Positions 45,848 to 56,525 of a stretch of DNA of 64,000 nucleotides are shown here, in pieces (positions within the stretch are counted from its first letter, which is position 1; each line of letters opens with the position of its first letter). The translations under genes and the position numbers were made by a program. The notes under the pieces are model-generated. The model ran no database searches. It had not been told where the DNA came from and saw nothing but the letters and a program-made list of their open reading frames with translations. Source of the DNA: Atherinomorus stipes (lineage: Eukaryota; Chordata; Actinopteri; Atheriniformes; Atherinidae). The stretch lies in the NCBI GenBank assembly GCA_023101725.1, contig JALJCO010013429.1, forward strand, positions 1 to 64,000, given 5' to 3'.

Positions 45848-48800
45848 GTTTGAAATTTTTTACTGTGAACACAAACATTTAGATTTATTTGATTTATTCA
45901 GGAGCAAATAATAATCAGTTCTTGCTTCTGTCCTCTGTTCACAGGATAGGGAACCAGAGCCTGGGGATTTGATCGAGATCTTCAGGGGAGCTTATAATCA
46001 CTGGGCTATATATGTTGGTGGTGGATATGTTGTTCACCTTTTGGGACCCGGTGTGTTTCTTTTCCTCCCCTCATTCTCAAGTCATCTTCATTCTTTTAAT
46101 CCATGTATCATTCATTCATTTGTTTTTTCAAATTAAAACCAAAAGTAAAAAACAAACAAAAAACCCGTTTTCTCAGCATTGGTTTTCCAGAATGAAAAAA
46201 TGGATAACCGGCCATTATCCCGTCTCTGATTTTGTACAAAAACAGATAAAACAAATAACGAGCGCATCATGTTAATGTAACACACTGTTCTGTGATGACA
46301 GTACCCATGGAGAAAAATAAAAAGTATTTCCATTTGATAATCCATATGTCCAGGATAGTATAAGTACTATACTATGCAGCTTTAGAAAGACTTTCTAAAG
46401 CTGCAAGTCCTAATCAGCAACATCCAAACAAACAAAAGCTTGATATATATTGATTCACATGTTATTTGTCTAAACAATGTGTAAATTGCACCTTTTAAGT
46501 TGAATTTCAGAAATACATGAACTTTTTCAGGATATTGTAATTTTTTGGGTAGTACCATATAGAGCCTGAGGAGTCACGTGACAATTCTGAGCGAAGCGGA
46601 GTCGCGCCGCCATGATGTTGGTACGGATTTGACTGTCAAAACGAGAGCTGACGGGAGTTTTAACATTGGAGGGAAAAGGAGCAAAGAAGAAAAGCCGTAC
46701 AGAAATAATTTAATGTCTAGCACAAAGAAGACTTATTTGGAGAAACTAGGGGACATATCCGGACTGGACCCATCTGAGCTGAATGGCTCAGAGTGGGACA
46801 GTAGTCTGGACGGCTTACCTCCGTCCTCCGTGGAGACATGCGGCTGCATTGTGAATTATTTAGTCTTCACAATCAGTTTGTAACGTGGTAATATTTGTAA
46901 TTTTGCTCTGTTAATGTTAGAGAAGTGTTATTCTGCCTTTTACACAGTTAACTGTTATGCTGCTAGTTAAGAAAACATTTGTGAGCTGTCAGTAAACATG
47001 TAAGGAGGACGATATTTAACGTGGTTTCAGTCATTTATTTATAAAAAAGAAAACAGTGATTAGTGTGTGTCTGATTTGTGAAAGACCAAAATAAGCTGTC
47101 AGGCTCAGGCAGATGTCAGTGGTGTCGAACATCACGAGTAAACAGATAAAAGAAAGTAACCGGAGTTTTCATCAACTCATGTTAGCTTGAGTGCTAGTCT
47201 TGACAACAACGATTTAGCATAGCTACGTTTGCAAATGCACAGCAAACAAGGACGATCTTATCCAGGGTCGTAGTGTCCGGTTCATTCTCACAGCAAAGCA
47301 GCATCTTCACAGGCACACTGGTATGACTGGAATATTGTTTACTGGTTCCTGCACACACGATGACATGTTCCACATGACTGCTCCCAGCTGAGCACGGCCG
47401 TGTGTGAGGGAAGGATCTAGCGGCCACATCGTACTGACTGATTCCTCATTATTAAAACTATCTGCAAGGACAGAATCACGGAGTAGTTTTTAAGGATACC
47501 ACAATTATCAGTCACAAAGGGATCACTAGCTGGAGAACACACGGCATGCTGCATGTTGTTAATCTCTTTCCTTCAGACTGCAGCTGTCAGCCACTTGGCG
47601 CCCCCTGTCACTTCAGCAGTTTACAATTTGATTTTTTTTTCTTTTCTTTTTTTTCAAACCGGAGATCTTGAAAAACCGTAACTCGCCCTTGTTTGTCTTT
47701 TTTTTTTTTTTTGATCATCTTGACTGTGCGAAGAGCTGGCACTGTCCTTCACTCAACATTATAACCCAGCATCTCCAGTCACGACCAACGTAGCTCTCAG
47801 TAAGCGTACAAACAACATGTCGGAACGCCGGTTCGGAGGGGCGGGGCGACGCGGTGTGACGACAACTCCTCAAGCTCTATACAGGTACTACCCAAAAAAT
47901 TACAATATCCTGAAAAAAGTTACATATAAACATCCAAAAATCGAGGTACGAGACAGGAGCATTTCTGTAGCTGTAGGTACATTTTTTATAAATGTTCTCT
48001 CAAAAGTACAATATTGGTCTTTATGAGACCAGAAGTGTACCTATATACTACAAAAAACAGTCCAAAGTATTATAAAGTACACATTTGTACCATTTCAACC
48101 CTAAGGGTACCTGCAGCATTGAACTATAAATAGCAGTCCTTCTAAACAGTAGTATAATTATAGTTATTTTATGATTTTCATAATAATCATAGTAATCATA
48201 GTAATAATAATATGTATAATTATGTATATGTTTGGCCTAATAATTATATAATAATTATTCATTAATCATGGCATCTTTGATTGATTGTTCTCATAATCTC
48301 TATTTTATTGACTTTTATTCATCATTTTTAATTGGTTTAATTGTACTTTATTAACTCATACAGCTTAATAAGGTACAAAAATCGACCAGGACCGAAGGTA
48401 CAAAAATGTCTTTCAAAAACCAACACCCCCAGCGACAAGCTTTGTACCCTATTAAGTACAAATAGGTACCTCTATTTTTGAGTGTTATATATATATATTA
48501 GAGATGTTCGATCAGGTTTTTTTTACCCCTGATTCCGAGTCATTAGATTTTAGAACGGCCGATAACGGAGTCCAGACCCGATACTTCTATAATAAAATAA
48601 AAATTAAACAGAAAAAGTCAGATACGGTGTTTCCCTACAGCATGCTGTAGCTGTGGTGATACCACTGGGGGGTCATCAACACACTAACCTGATCTGATTC
48701 TGAATCCTATTTGATATATTCATAGCTTGAAGGTGGAATTGGGGAGTCAGGAGGTGTCACATTTGTTATATTTTTCCCTTTTATGTATTCTTATTTTACT

Positions 48801-51800
48801 TTATTATGACACCTGCTCCAATCAATTACATTCTTTCAATCACCTTTTTAAAACAAGATATTTAACAAACATTTCTACACCAACTAACACCAGATTAATA
48901 AGGAATTGATCATTTATGAATGTCTGTGGAAATCACAAAGGAAACTATTTGGTTATTTCTCCATTTACAGCAGCAGTCTGGTCAAACAGGTGCACGTGCT
49001 GTACCAGTAACGTTAAACCAGCACATCGCCACGTTGCGTCGCCAAATATGAACGGTGTGTTACATATTATGATGAATTTATTGTCGTATGCTTTGACAAA
49101 TGGCTAAAACTTTCTGAACCCGGCTCAGTTCAGCGCTACAGCCGCCTTCACTTTACTGTCTGGTAGGGATGGGTACCGAAATCGGTACTTTTATTGGTAC
49201 CTACCGAACTCCGTCGGTACTACCGGGTACCGATTCACGTAAAATCAAACGGTACCATGTTTCGGTACCTAAATGCATCCTTTTTAATGTGTGGTAGTGG
49301 AGGAGTTTGTTATTTCTGTGCCGCACGTGAACGTTGCATCGCAGCATGACATCAGCAGCAGTGGCCGCGTGTTCAGTCAGAAGCTTTCCTGCTTCACTTC
49401 TCTAAAACATCAAGTTCGCTGCATTATTTGTGATGGCAGCGGCGGGAACACGTCTGATCTGAGAAAACAGCAGATTAAACACAATATTCTTTTCAAAGCT
49501 CCGTTCCAGTCGCGTCCGCAGCCCGCAGAAAAAAAAGAGGGAGAAGTCCGTCAGCGCCTCGGCGGCTGAACAGATGTAATCGGGGGCAGATAATAATCAG
49601 CAGGGTTCACAAACTGCCGTTCAAGAACTTAATACGATGTTAATATTTACTGAGTTCAGCATCAACCAAGACAGTAAACCAGTTCTGGGGCGACGCCCAT
49701 GTCACGTCTCTCCCTCCCTCCCTCTGTCGCATCCCACATCTATATTAAATTCCTCATCACAGCGGAGTTTCCGCACGCGAGTGCACCAGCCACCATACTG
49801 CCATCTGATAAATAAGAGTCTGCGTTTCTCTGAAACAGCTTGTATGGTTTTACCAGCACGGCAGAAACTGTCTGCATCAAGTTAGTAACCTGATCCCTGC
49901 AGCAGGATTACAGCCAACAGACCTGCGCAAAACGCCGCCACAGAATCAGTTTAGTGTCGAAGAATATTTCGTCTTTTTTCTCATTAAATTATTCTGTCAT
50001 TATTATTATTTTGTCTGGAACAAACTCCCAGAAAGTCTCAGATCAGCTGAAACACTTAGTTTGTTTAAATCCAGGTTAAAGACCCACCTGTTCTCAGCTG
50101 CATTCACATAGATTTTACTCTAAAGTTCAAATCTGCACGGCTCTACGCTCTCTTTTTAATCTTAAATATTTTTAATGTTTCATTTTAAAATCATACTTCT
50201 ACTTTTTTGTTCTTAATCATTTTCCCTTTTACACCCCGCTGCATTGCTTGGTTTATCTAAAACACTTTGAATTTTCCTGTAGGCTACATGAAATGTGCTG
50301 TATAAAAAAACTTGCCTTTTCATTAAAGTTTTCCTGTTACCAGACGCTCTGACGTCATAGAGAAACAGCTGGATTTTGCTTTAATATATTATTAAAAAAT
50401 TCTATGTTGAGAATGAGAAATAAATCTGTTATTGCCATATAAACACACAGAAAAGTACCGAAAACTGGTACCGTTTGGTGCCGGTACCGATTCGCAGGTA
50501 TCGAAAGTTGGTACCGTATCGATTCAAATGTGAAAGGTACCCATCCCTACTGTCTGGATTAACAGCTGCTGCGTTACATTTAAACTCCTGCTCAGTGATG
50601 CAGCATCATACAGCACTGAGCTGCGTGCAGGACTCCGGCAGCTCATATGAGGCAGAATCAAACCTACCACTGGTCATAAAACTGTGACTGACAGGAGAAT
50701 CACGCAAAGGAAAAAAACTGCCGTCAGGGCGCAGCCCCGGCAAAGAGAGGGGCAACGTTGGCCATGGCAGCCCACTGCTGCCGTGTCAGTGTAAAGGAAA
50801 CATTTACTGTACCCGATACCTGATCGGGAAGTAATAGCCGATTCCGAATGAGTCTGAAACCATGTGATCGGATCGGGACATCCCTAATATATATGTATAT
50901 ATATATTTATATTTATCTGAGGTTCTGAGGTAACTACTGATGGCCACCCTATGTGAGTAATGGTCTCTCCCTGGCCACCCCAGTGAAAGATTTCTGGCTC
51001 CGCCACTGGCTGGATCCCGGCGCTCTCCCCAGTGATGCTGTCTCCTTCTTCCATTTGGTCCTGTCTTTCAAGGCGGTGTGAGCTCCAGCAGTTCAGGCTC
51101 CAGTGCTGCAAGCTTCTATAACTTGGTTGGCTTGTGCTTTAATGGGACAGTCAAAAAAGAGAGGCTGCTGGACGTGGTGAAAAATGACCTGTGGATAATC
51201 AACAACAAGGACGATGATGATGAGCACGTACCCCGTAAACCAGAAGAGATCGTGAATGAGGCTCATGAACTGGTGGGCAAGAAGGTGCCGTACAACTTCA
51301 TCACAAACAACTGTGAGCACTTTGTCAAAAAATTACGCTACGGGAAGGCCGAGTCTCAGCAGGTAGGTCCAACCATGTCTCTCGTCAACACTTAAAATGA
51401 CTCTGGCAGGAAGTGGTGATGCTGGGGAAACTGGTCCGTTTAATGGGCCTTTTTCATTGCAGCTGTACGCGGCACGGTACAGCACAGTACAGCACAGTAC
51501 AGCACCACACGCTAAAGACAACCAGGATGGTTTTTGTTTCCACACAGAAGTAGTAATCTACTACCTGGAAGTGGGTGGAGTAGGTGCGGTCGAGACTGCT
51601 GTGATGTCACTGCCGTGATGTCACTGCCGTGCCACACGGTGGTCAGTAAAGTCTAAACAACAATGGAGGCATTGGATGGTGTCGGGGTGTTGCTGCTGTT
51701 GTTTTCTCTGCGGCTTGTAGTCACCGAAAACAGAGCCAGATACAGGGACGTGCTCAGGATTTTTTAAGGGCAGTTGCTCAAACCTGAAAAAGGGGCACAC

Positions 51801-53070
51801 TTGATCCTGTCAGAGAACGTGTCTTTAACTGTAAACTTTAAAACAATAAATCTCTGAACAATGAATCACACATAATTCTCATGTTATTAAAAGTTCTGGA
51901 AGAAGCACTTGCATATTGTTCTGGTTCCAAAGAATCTTTTTCAAATAGTCTGTAAAATATACTTTTGGTGTCATTTTGCATATAACTAGCCATCTAGTTA
52001 TATGGCTTCCATGTGGCTTGTCCTGCTCCTCTCCACCTGAGACTTGTTGCACCTCATCTAAAGTGTACATTTCCAATTAGAGGATTAAAATGGAAAACGT
52101 CCTCAAATAAGGACACAAACTATCTAATCTACTGACATTTTTTCATGTATTTCACCTGCCGGCTTGCTACTTTTCAACCAGCCGCGCGAAGAACTTTGTT
52201 GCCTCCCTCAGCGTCTCTCTTTGTCCTGAATCCTGGAGGACTCAGGACAAAGAGAGACAACACCAGTAAAGTTAATTGCATACTGACCATCATATGTAAA
52301 ACATAAATTATTCTAAAAGCATCACCTGCATGTTTGGTTTGAATATAAATTGCACCTGAAGGTTCCTGCTCTGATTCCTCATGCTGCTCCTTCTCCATCT
52401 TTGTAAAGAGAGATCCAAAAGCCACCCAGAACTTCCAGCTATTCAGATTCATTAATTGACTATTTTTATATGCATTGGTTATGTTCAACAACAAATGTTC
52501 TAAATCTTAATGGGATTTTAAATAAAATATCATATAGTCTAAAAAACTCAGCATTCATATAATGAATTATCTTGCTTTTATGAAGTTAACCATATTCTAA
52601 AATTTGCAATATCCTTTGTTACAACTTTAAACTTTTGTTTTATCAAGTTAGTTTAAGCCATCGGCTCCTCGTTATTAAGCTGGTGGTGCTGGATGCTCTG
52701 TCGTCTCACCTGCTCCTTCACTGACAAACATGTCGGTTATCTTACAGAGGTTTTCTGCATCTCTGGCCTGTGCTTCTTTCTTTTTTGACTCCTCTTTGCT
52801 CCACCTTTCCTCTTGGCCTGACGATCTCGCTCCATTTTGCCTCTGCGTCACCTCCAGCGTCCAGCTATTTAAATAGTTTTAAGTTTTAAATTAGTTTTAA
52901 ATTATATGAATCACCTATCATGCTCCCTGGCCTCTGTCTAAAAGATGTTTGTTTTCTTCTTGCAGGTGGAGGAAGTAAAAAGATTTGGGCTTGTTGGAGC
53001 ATTTGGTGGTTTTGCAAGGAGGGGTATGATTTGGATGCAGAATGGTCTCAAAAAAGCTCATGATACATGA
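45845..53070 (+). CDS. plaat-like: PLAAT/HRASLS-type phospholipase A/acyltransferase, copy A
   Basis: Spliced gene: Met exon (tentative, ATG 45845-45847), 45945-46050, 51073-51362 and 52966-53070. The exon phases agree throughout. With that start the protein is 167 residues, the usual size for this LRAT-domain family, which removes or transfers acyl chains on phospholipids and N-acyl lipids at membranes. [20 protein letters not shown] carries His20 and VVHL carries His32, 12 apart as in known members. [13 protein letters not shown] carries the nucleophile Cys117. The last exon ([18 protein letters not shown]) is only weakly hydrophobic, unlike the clear membrane anchor of mammalian relatives. 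Intron 2 is 5.0 kb of nested mobile elements. Copy B lies 6.8 kb downstream, same strand. Family assignment is firm; orthology to a particular PLAAT number is not. Confidence 0.88.
45945..46050 (+). CDS. plaat-like: Copy A exon with both catalytic His
   Basis: The 106-nt exon follows 'ctgttcacag' and ends at a GTGTGT donor, where copy B has the better GTGAGT. It encodes [20 protein letters not shown] and then [15 protein letters not shown], holding the HW and VVHL catalytic histidines. Confidence 0.9.
46376..46404. repeat. Snap-back hairpin at a Tc1 breakpoint
   Basis: gcagctttagaaag and ctttctaaagctgc pair over 14 bp with a single-base loop. The right arm belongs to Tc1-family sequence, the left arm is its fold-back copy. 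Confidence 0.85.
46388..46555. mobile_element. Tc1-family terminal fragment (right-facing end)
   Basis: The sequence from 'gcaagtcctaatcagcaaca' through 'caggatattgtaattttttg' to 'ggtagtacc' is the reverse complement of the left 170 bp of the Tc1 element at 5986. The rest of the element is absent. Confidence 0.8.
46558..47882. mobile_element. 1.3-kb inverted-repeat element between two Tc1 ends
   Basis: The element starts TATAGAGCCTGAGGAGT (from about 46558) and ends with the inverse ACTCCTCAAGCTCTATA (to 47882). It is flanked by Tc1-family ends facing outward. It contains an open frame at 46578-46883. The superfamily is not clear to me. Confidence 0.6.
46578..46883 (+). pseudogene. Transposon-borne ORF remnant, family uncertain
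   Basis: The 101-codon frame includes [39 protein letters not shown] and [11 protein letters not shown]. From memory, similar text stands at the start of large proteins repeated in fish and cnidarian genomes that carry SWIM or YqaJ-like nuclease domains. That recollection has not been checked. The frame stops at 46881 and no downstream domain is visible, so it is a truncated remnant. It lies inside the inverted-repeat element. Confidence 0.4.
47884..47921. mobile_element. Tc1-family terminal fragment (left-facing end)
   Basis: CAGGTACTACCCAAAAAATT and the following 18 bases match the left end of the Tc1 element at 5986. It stops after about 38 bp. Confidence 0.75.
47936..48481. mobile_element. 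MITE rich in GGTAC words
   Basis: The ends are inverted counterparts: CAAAAATCGAGGTAC at the left (about 47936) and GTACCTCTATTTTTG at the right (about 48466-48480). Many 'ggtaca' and 'gtacc' words occur inside. No coding sequence. Confidence 0.6.
49291..49569 (+). pseudogene. Decayed hAT N-terminal zinc-finger ORF
   Basis: The 92-codon frame contains [20 protein letters not shown] followed by IKHN. This is the BED zinc-finger pattern (C-x2-C, then N-T-S-x-L and a His region) with the first His replaced by Gln. BED fingers bind DNA at the start of hAT transposases. The frame ends with basic residues and no catalytic domain follows. It lies within the hAT element 49164-50549. Confidence 0.5.
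50011..50330 (+). pseudogene. LINE 3'-end fragment inside the nested hAT element
   Basis: From 50016 the + strand reads [18 protein letters not shown], then [13 protein letters not shown] and a stop at 50109-50111, the typical last 31 residues of a fish LINE polyprotein. A 3' untranslated part follows, ending near 'aatgtgctgtataaaaaaac'. It is 5'-truncated and inserted within the hAT element. Confidence 0.75.
51073..51362 (+). CDS. plaat-like: Copy A exon with catalytic Cys
   Basis: The 290-nt exon starts after 'tctttcaag' and ends CAG before gtaggt. It encodes [20 protein letters not shown], the variable middle part with an acidic DDDDE loop, and the NCEHF motif near its end. The first two bases complete a split Gly codon from the preceding exon. 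Confidence 0.93.
51440..51760. repeat. Probable MITE in intron 3 of copy A, with a 10-bp tandem repeat
   Basis: Alignment of intron 3 with copy B ends near 51440, where 'gggcctttttcattgcagct' starts, a phrase typical of a fish MITE. A short tandem array of 'cagcacagta' lies at about 51479-51500. The right end was not fixed. The 13-bp word 'gatgtcactgccg' is repeated at about 51602 and 51617. Confidence 0.45.
51763..52965. other. Remainder of intron 3 of copy A
   Basis: An inverted repeat 'ctctctttgtcctgaatcct' / 'ggactcaggacaaagagaga' lies at about 52215-52257. No other feature was recognised. Confidence 0.5.
52966..53070 (+). CDS. plaat-like: Copy A last exon
   Basis: The exon follows 'gttttcttcttgcag' and encodes [20 protein letters not shown], then [14 protein letters not shown] and TGA at 53068-53070. 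It is in phase 0 with the preceding exon. The chain is basic and only mildly hydrophobic. Confidence 0.85.
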   Translation: MEEVKRFGLVGAFGGFARRGMIWMQNGLKKAHDT

Positions 53071-53223
53071 ATGACAAAGTCGAAGATGGTGAATCAGTTT
53101 ACGACTGGTGTGTAGTTTCAGATAAAGTCACAGTTTGACTTCTTGTCTTTTATGTCATAATGTGTTCACTGATGGAAGTGTTATGATGTTGGGCTGTTTT
53201 GTTTTACTTGTAAAGATTTGGAG

Positions 53224-53229
53224 AATAAA
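53224..53229 (+). terminator. Polyadenylation signal of copy A
   Basis: AATAAA lies 154 bp after the stop codon of copy A, just before the MITE at 53280. Confidence 0.7.
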
Positions 53230-53279
53230 TATTTTGTGTGAAACTTGACATTTTTCATTTTTCAAGACATTTTGTCTTA

Positions 53280-53556
53280 CAGATCTGGGCATGAAAAAGT
53301 TCCCCTTTCAGCCGACTGCCAGCCACTTGTCTGCTAATTCAATCACACAGAGAAACACCTGTGTGCCCAGGGGAAACTATTTCAGAGCATAGATGAATGC
53401 CCGGAACAAGGATGTTTCCACACGCAAAGTTTGGACACCGAACGTGATGCCGTATTTGCGGGACAAATCGTTCAGCCAGTGATAGTGCAGTAATGGTGCA
53501 CTATTACTGCACCACTTCTGGCAGAAAAAGGAGGAACTTTTTCATGCCCAGATCTG
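53280..53556. mobile_element. MITE just downstream of copy A
   Basis: The left end CAGATCTGGGCATGAAAAAG and the right end CTTTTTCATGCCCAGATCTG-like are inverted over about 30 bp. An internal hairpin (gtgcagtaat/attactgcac, near 53485-53513) is also present. No transposase. Confidence 0.8.
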
Positions 53557-53719
53557 TCATTTAAACATAAAATACATACATGACGAATAAATGTTTAGTG
53601 TGTGTTAAAGGTTCAAACTGGGATTAGAATCAAACTGAGTTGTAACAAAGACTTCTGTTATCATTGTATCAGTTCTGACTGAGACATCGGGTCCATGTAA
53701 CAAACAAAACTGTGATTTC

Positions 53720-53960
53720 AAGGGTACTTTGACACCTACACGATTTAGTCTGGTTCAAGCGGACTGGAGTTCGGAACACCTGCAAGTATGGTACGTTTAG
53801 GCAGGTGTGAAAGTGGACCAGTTTGTTTTGGTCCGGACTAAAGAACCACAACGAGACCGACCTCTTGAAGTGGTCTCGGTTCGGTTCCATGTGGACTCCA
53901 GTGTGGTTTGCTGATGGTTAAGAACGCTGTGCGGCCTCCGTTCGGCTCATTTACGATAGT
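53720..53960. repeat. Possible MITE fragment
   Basis: The phrases 'gggtactttgacacctacac' and 'ggcaggtgtgaaagtggacc' recall ends of MITEs related to the one at 24951-25760. No clear pairing of ends. Confidence 0.3.
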
Positions 53961-53964
53961 TCCC

Positions 53965-55200
53965 TTCATTCTACATGATAAATGAAACAGAGGCTACTGG
54001 AGAAATCACCGAAGATATCTCTGAAATACAAGATGGTTCAGGTCAGGAGCTCAGCCTGTTTGCTGGTAGTGTCTTGCAACTCAGCTTGTCCGTAAAAAAA
54101 CAAAACAAAAAAACTTTCAGTGCCCTCGTGCCAAATGCAAAATCGCTTGTGAGTAAATTGCTTGTTGAAGCAGCGACTGAGAACTCTTTTCTTGGAGATT
54201 TTCACATTTCGCATGCATGAAACAAAAACGGAAGTAAACCAGAGGCAGCACGGCGACCCGGCTTGTCATGTGGATGGAGATCTCGTTGTAAAACCGACAG
54301 ACCGCCACGTCTGCTCAGCCAATTCCTCGTCCATACGCGACATCCATAAAAAACCAGTTTTAAAAGGAAGATCTGTGATGTCTTTCTGTGGTATTTTGAC
54401 CAAAGCATTTTACAGACATGAAAATCTGAGGAAATGGTGTCAACTTGTGGGACAAATGAGAGAGAGAAAGAGAAAGAATGTGTCTGCCTTTATATCTGCA
54501 GAATAGCCCTGCAGTTGGGATGCGCACTCATCATTTAGAGCTTAGTAACAGACATTTCTCCTCCTTGAAGACCAGATATTTAATGTTACATAACCAAATC
54601 CAATGTAGCGCATCACTGACAGAACTTTTTATGTCCCACATGGTGATGGAAATTCTTCTCAAAGCACATATAAAGGAAGGAAAAGAAAGAAAACTAATAG
54701 ATAATGTGTTTGTCAACACACAATCTGTTACTCATGTTGGCATATTTTGAGACATTTTTTAGTCTTTCACAAATCCTTTTTTTCCTATTTTATTTTATTT
54801 ATCTTGCATAATGCAGATTTGTTACTTAATGAGGCTTGGCGTCATGTTTGTCTAAGCCAATAATGTAACACAATAGGAATATTGGTCAGGTCACTGAATA
54901 TTTGACTGATTTTGCTCCATGAATGTTTATTTACGTTAAAGTTAAATCAAGTTTAAACTGAGGCACTCAGAGCTGCCTGCTTGTGACTAGTGAGTGTTTG
55001 TAATAAAAAAAAAAATGGGAGTGAGCATGCTGGAAAAACAAGCTTTTCCTAGTCAAATGTTGTCACAACTTACACCTGATACACCTTCAGTTCATTGTAT
55101 AATCACATTATTTTTTATGGTTTGTATAAGTTTACACATGCTGGCTATAGATTTAACACTTTAAATTCCATCAGAAATGTGACTCTTCAGTATTTTGCTA
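53965..55200. other. Stretch with unrecognised open frames
   Basis: Three adjacent + strand frames (53975-54220, 54162-54506, 54478-54750) overlap and could be one decayed transposon gene, but no motif is recognisable. I make no functional claim. Confidence 0.3.
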
Positions 55201-55361
55201 GTGAGCTGACAGTCGTCCTCAAAATTATTCATACCCTCCAATCAAAGAAAAGGCTAAATTGACAATTGTAGTTCAAATAACAAGAAACTAATAATGAATA
55301 CAAATTTACAAAATTATAATTTAGAGAAATAATGTGTTTGTGAATTGTAATGAAAATAATC

Positions 55362-55363
<2 letters not shown>

Positions 55364-55432
<69 letters not shown>
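55364..55432. repeat. TA microsatellite, about 34 units
   Basis: An uninterrupted (AT)n array followed by diverged TATA-type units. Confidence 0.95.
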
Positions 55433-55437
<5 letters not shown>

Positions 55438-55751
55438 CTGTATATACTGTATATCTCACACACATTAGAGCACCTTTTCTATGAAGAGCAAATACCTGTC
55501 ACAGGTGCAGATGTCTGATTGGACATTACACAAAACAGCTGATTGCAAATGTGCGTTCATATAATACACAAATCTATAAGCTACTGGTGGCTTCACAGTA
55601 GGCTGTATGCAGACCCAGTTTCTGTTATTTAATCTTTTACAGCCTTGACGCTGACGCAGTCAATAACCCTGTATGACATGACAAGAACTAAAGAAAAACC
55701 TACAGCTAAAACTTAAAACACGATTAGACACAGGTATACTGGGAGGTTTGT

Positions 55752-56525
55752 TTCCACTGGTAAGCCTGTTCTTGGTCACATGAATTCCAGAATATGACGT
55801 AGTTCAGTTGGTGCCCACTCGTAAGTGCGGATGAAGTGACCACCTTACTTTCACTTTGTGTGGATTTTCTGCTGGCGTCACACATCCAGAATAACGGAGC
55901 ACAGCGCGAGCGTTGAACTGTGAGTAAAAGCTGAAGTAAAAACAGAAGTTTGAAATAAATGTTCATTAAAGCTGAAGTAGCCTACATTTATCAAAATAGT
56001 AAGTGTATTAACGAGGTGAAAGGTTTACTTTTTAAGAAGAAACGAGACTGGACAGCTGTAGTTCTACATCGATACACGAAGCTGAGTTAGAATGAGTCGG
56101 GCTGCTCTGATATAAGACGTTGCTGAATCGTTTTGAAACAGAAACATAACCTTTATTTGCGGGTCTTCAAATCATGAAAACAACCATTGTAACTTAAGTC
56201 TTTGTTCTCTTTCTGTTGAGGAGAACCCGTGACTTTCAGAGTTGTCTCCGATAGGCACGACTTAGTTTCCAGGGAGAAAATAAACTTTGGATCGCAAACA
56301 TTTTAATCAGCTTATTAAAACTGCTGCTTTCCCGTTTAGAAAAGTGGGGGAGGGTAACGCTTTACAGCTGAATAGCGAAGTTCACAGATAAGGCGCACAG
56401 TGTCACCAAATTAGAAAACCAACTCTTTATCTGCGCAGAGCACAACATTTTAAGGGGGGGGGGGGGGTGCAAGGGCACGCAGGGCACAGACTGGGAAAAG
56501 GGTGGCACATCCTAAATGAGACCTC
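55752..56525 (+). repeat. Dispersed repeat, direct copy 2
   Basis: Collinear with 40561-41400 in the same orientation with indels. A run of 14 G (56454-56467) lies near its right end. The zinc-finger ORF seen after copy 1 is not present here. Confidence 0.75.

Larger units (their letters stand above)
49156..50557. mobile_element. hAT-type element nested inside the outer one, exact 8-bp duplication
   Basis: The body 49164-50549 starts TAGGGATGGGTACCGAAA and ends with GGTACCCATCCCTA. The flanks are ctgtctgg at 49156-49163 and 50550-50557, an exact match. The sub-terminal regions are full of 'ggtaccg' words. It carries a decayed zinc-finger frame (49291-49569) and a LINE tail (50011-50330). Confidence 0.9.
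48502..50886. mobile_element. hAT-type element, outer
   Basis: The left end TTAGAGATGTTCGATCAGG and right end CGATCGGATCGGGACATCCCTAA-like (inverse of the left) bound the element in a TA-rich site, so the target duplication cannot be read clearly. The first 360 bp align with 29594-30440. A second hAT element has inserted at 49164. No transposase. Confidence 0.7.
46051..51072 (+). other. Intron 2 of copy A, expanded by mobile elements
   Basis: The intron is 5,022 bp; its counterpart in copy B is 170 bp. Both intron ends are alignable with copy B ('gtttcttttcctcc' at the left, 'ctccccagtgatgctgtctc' at the right). Everything between is inserted: Tc1-family ends (46388-46555, 47884-47921), a 1.3-kb inverted-repeat element (46558-47882), a MITE (about 47936-48481) and a hAT element (48502-50886) with another hAT element inside. 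Confidence 0.8.
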
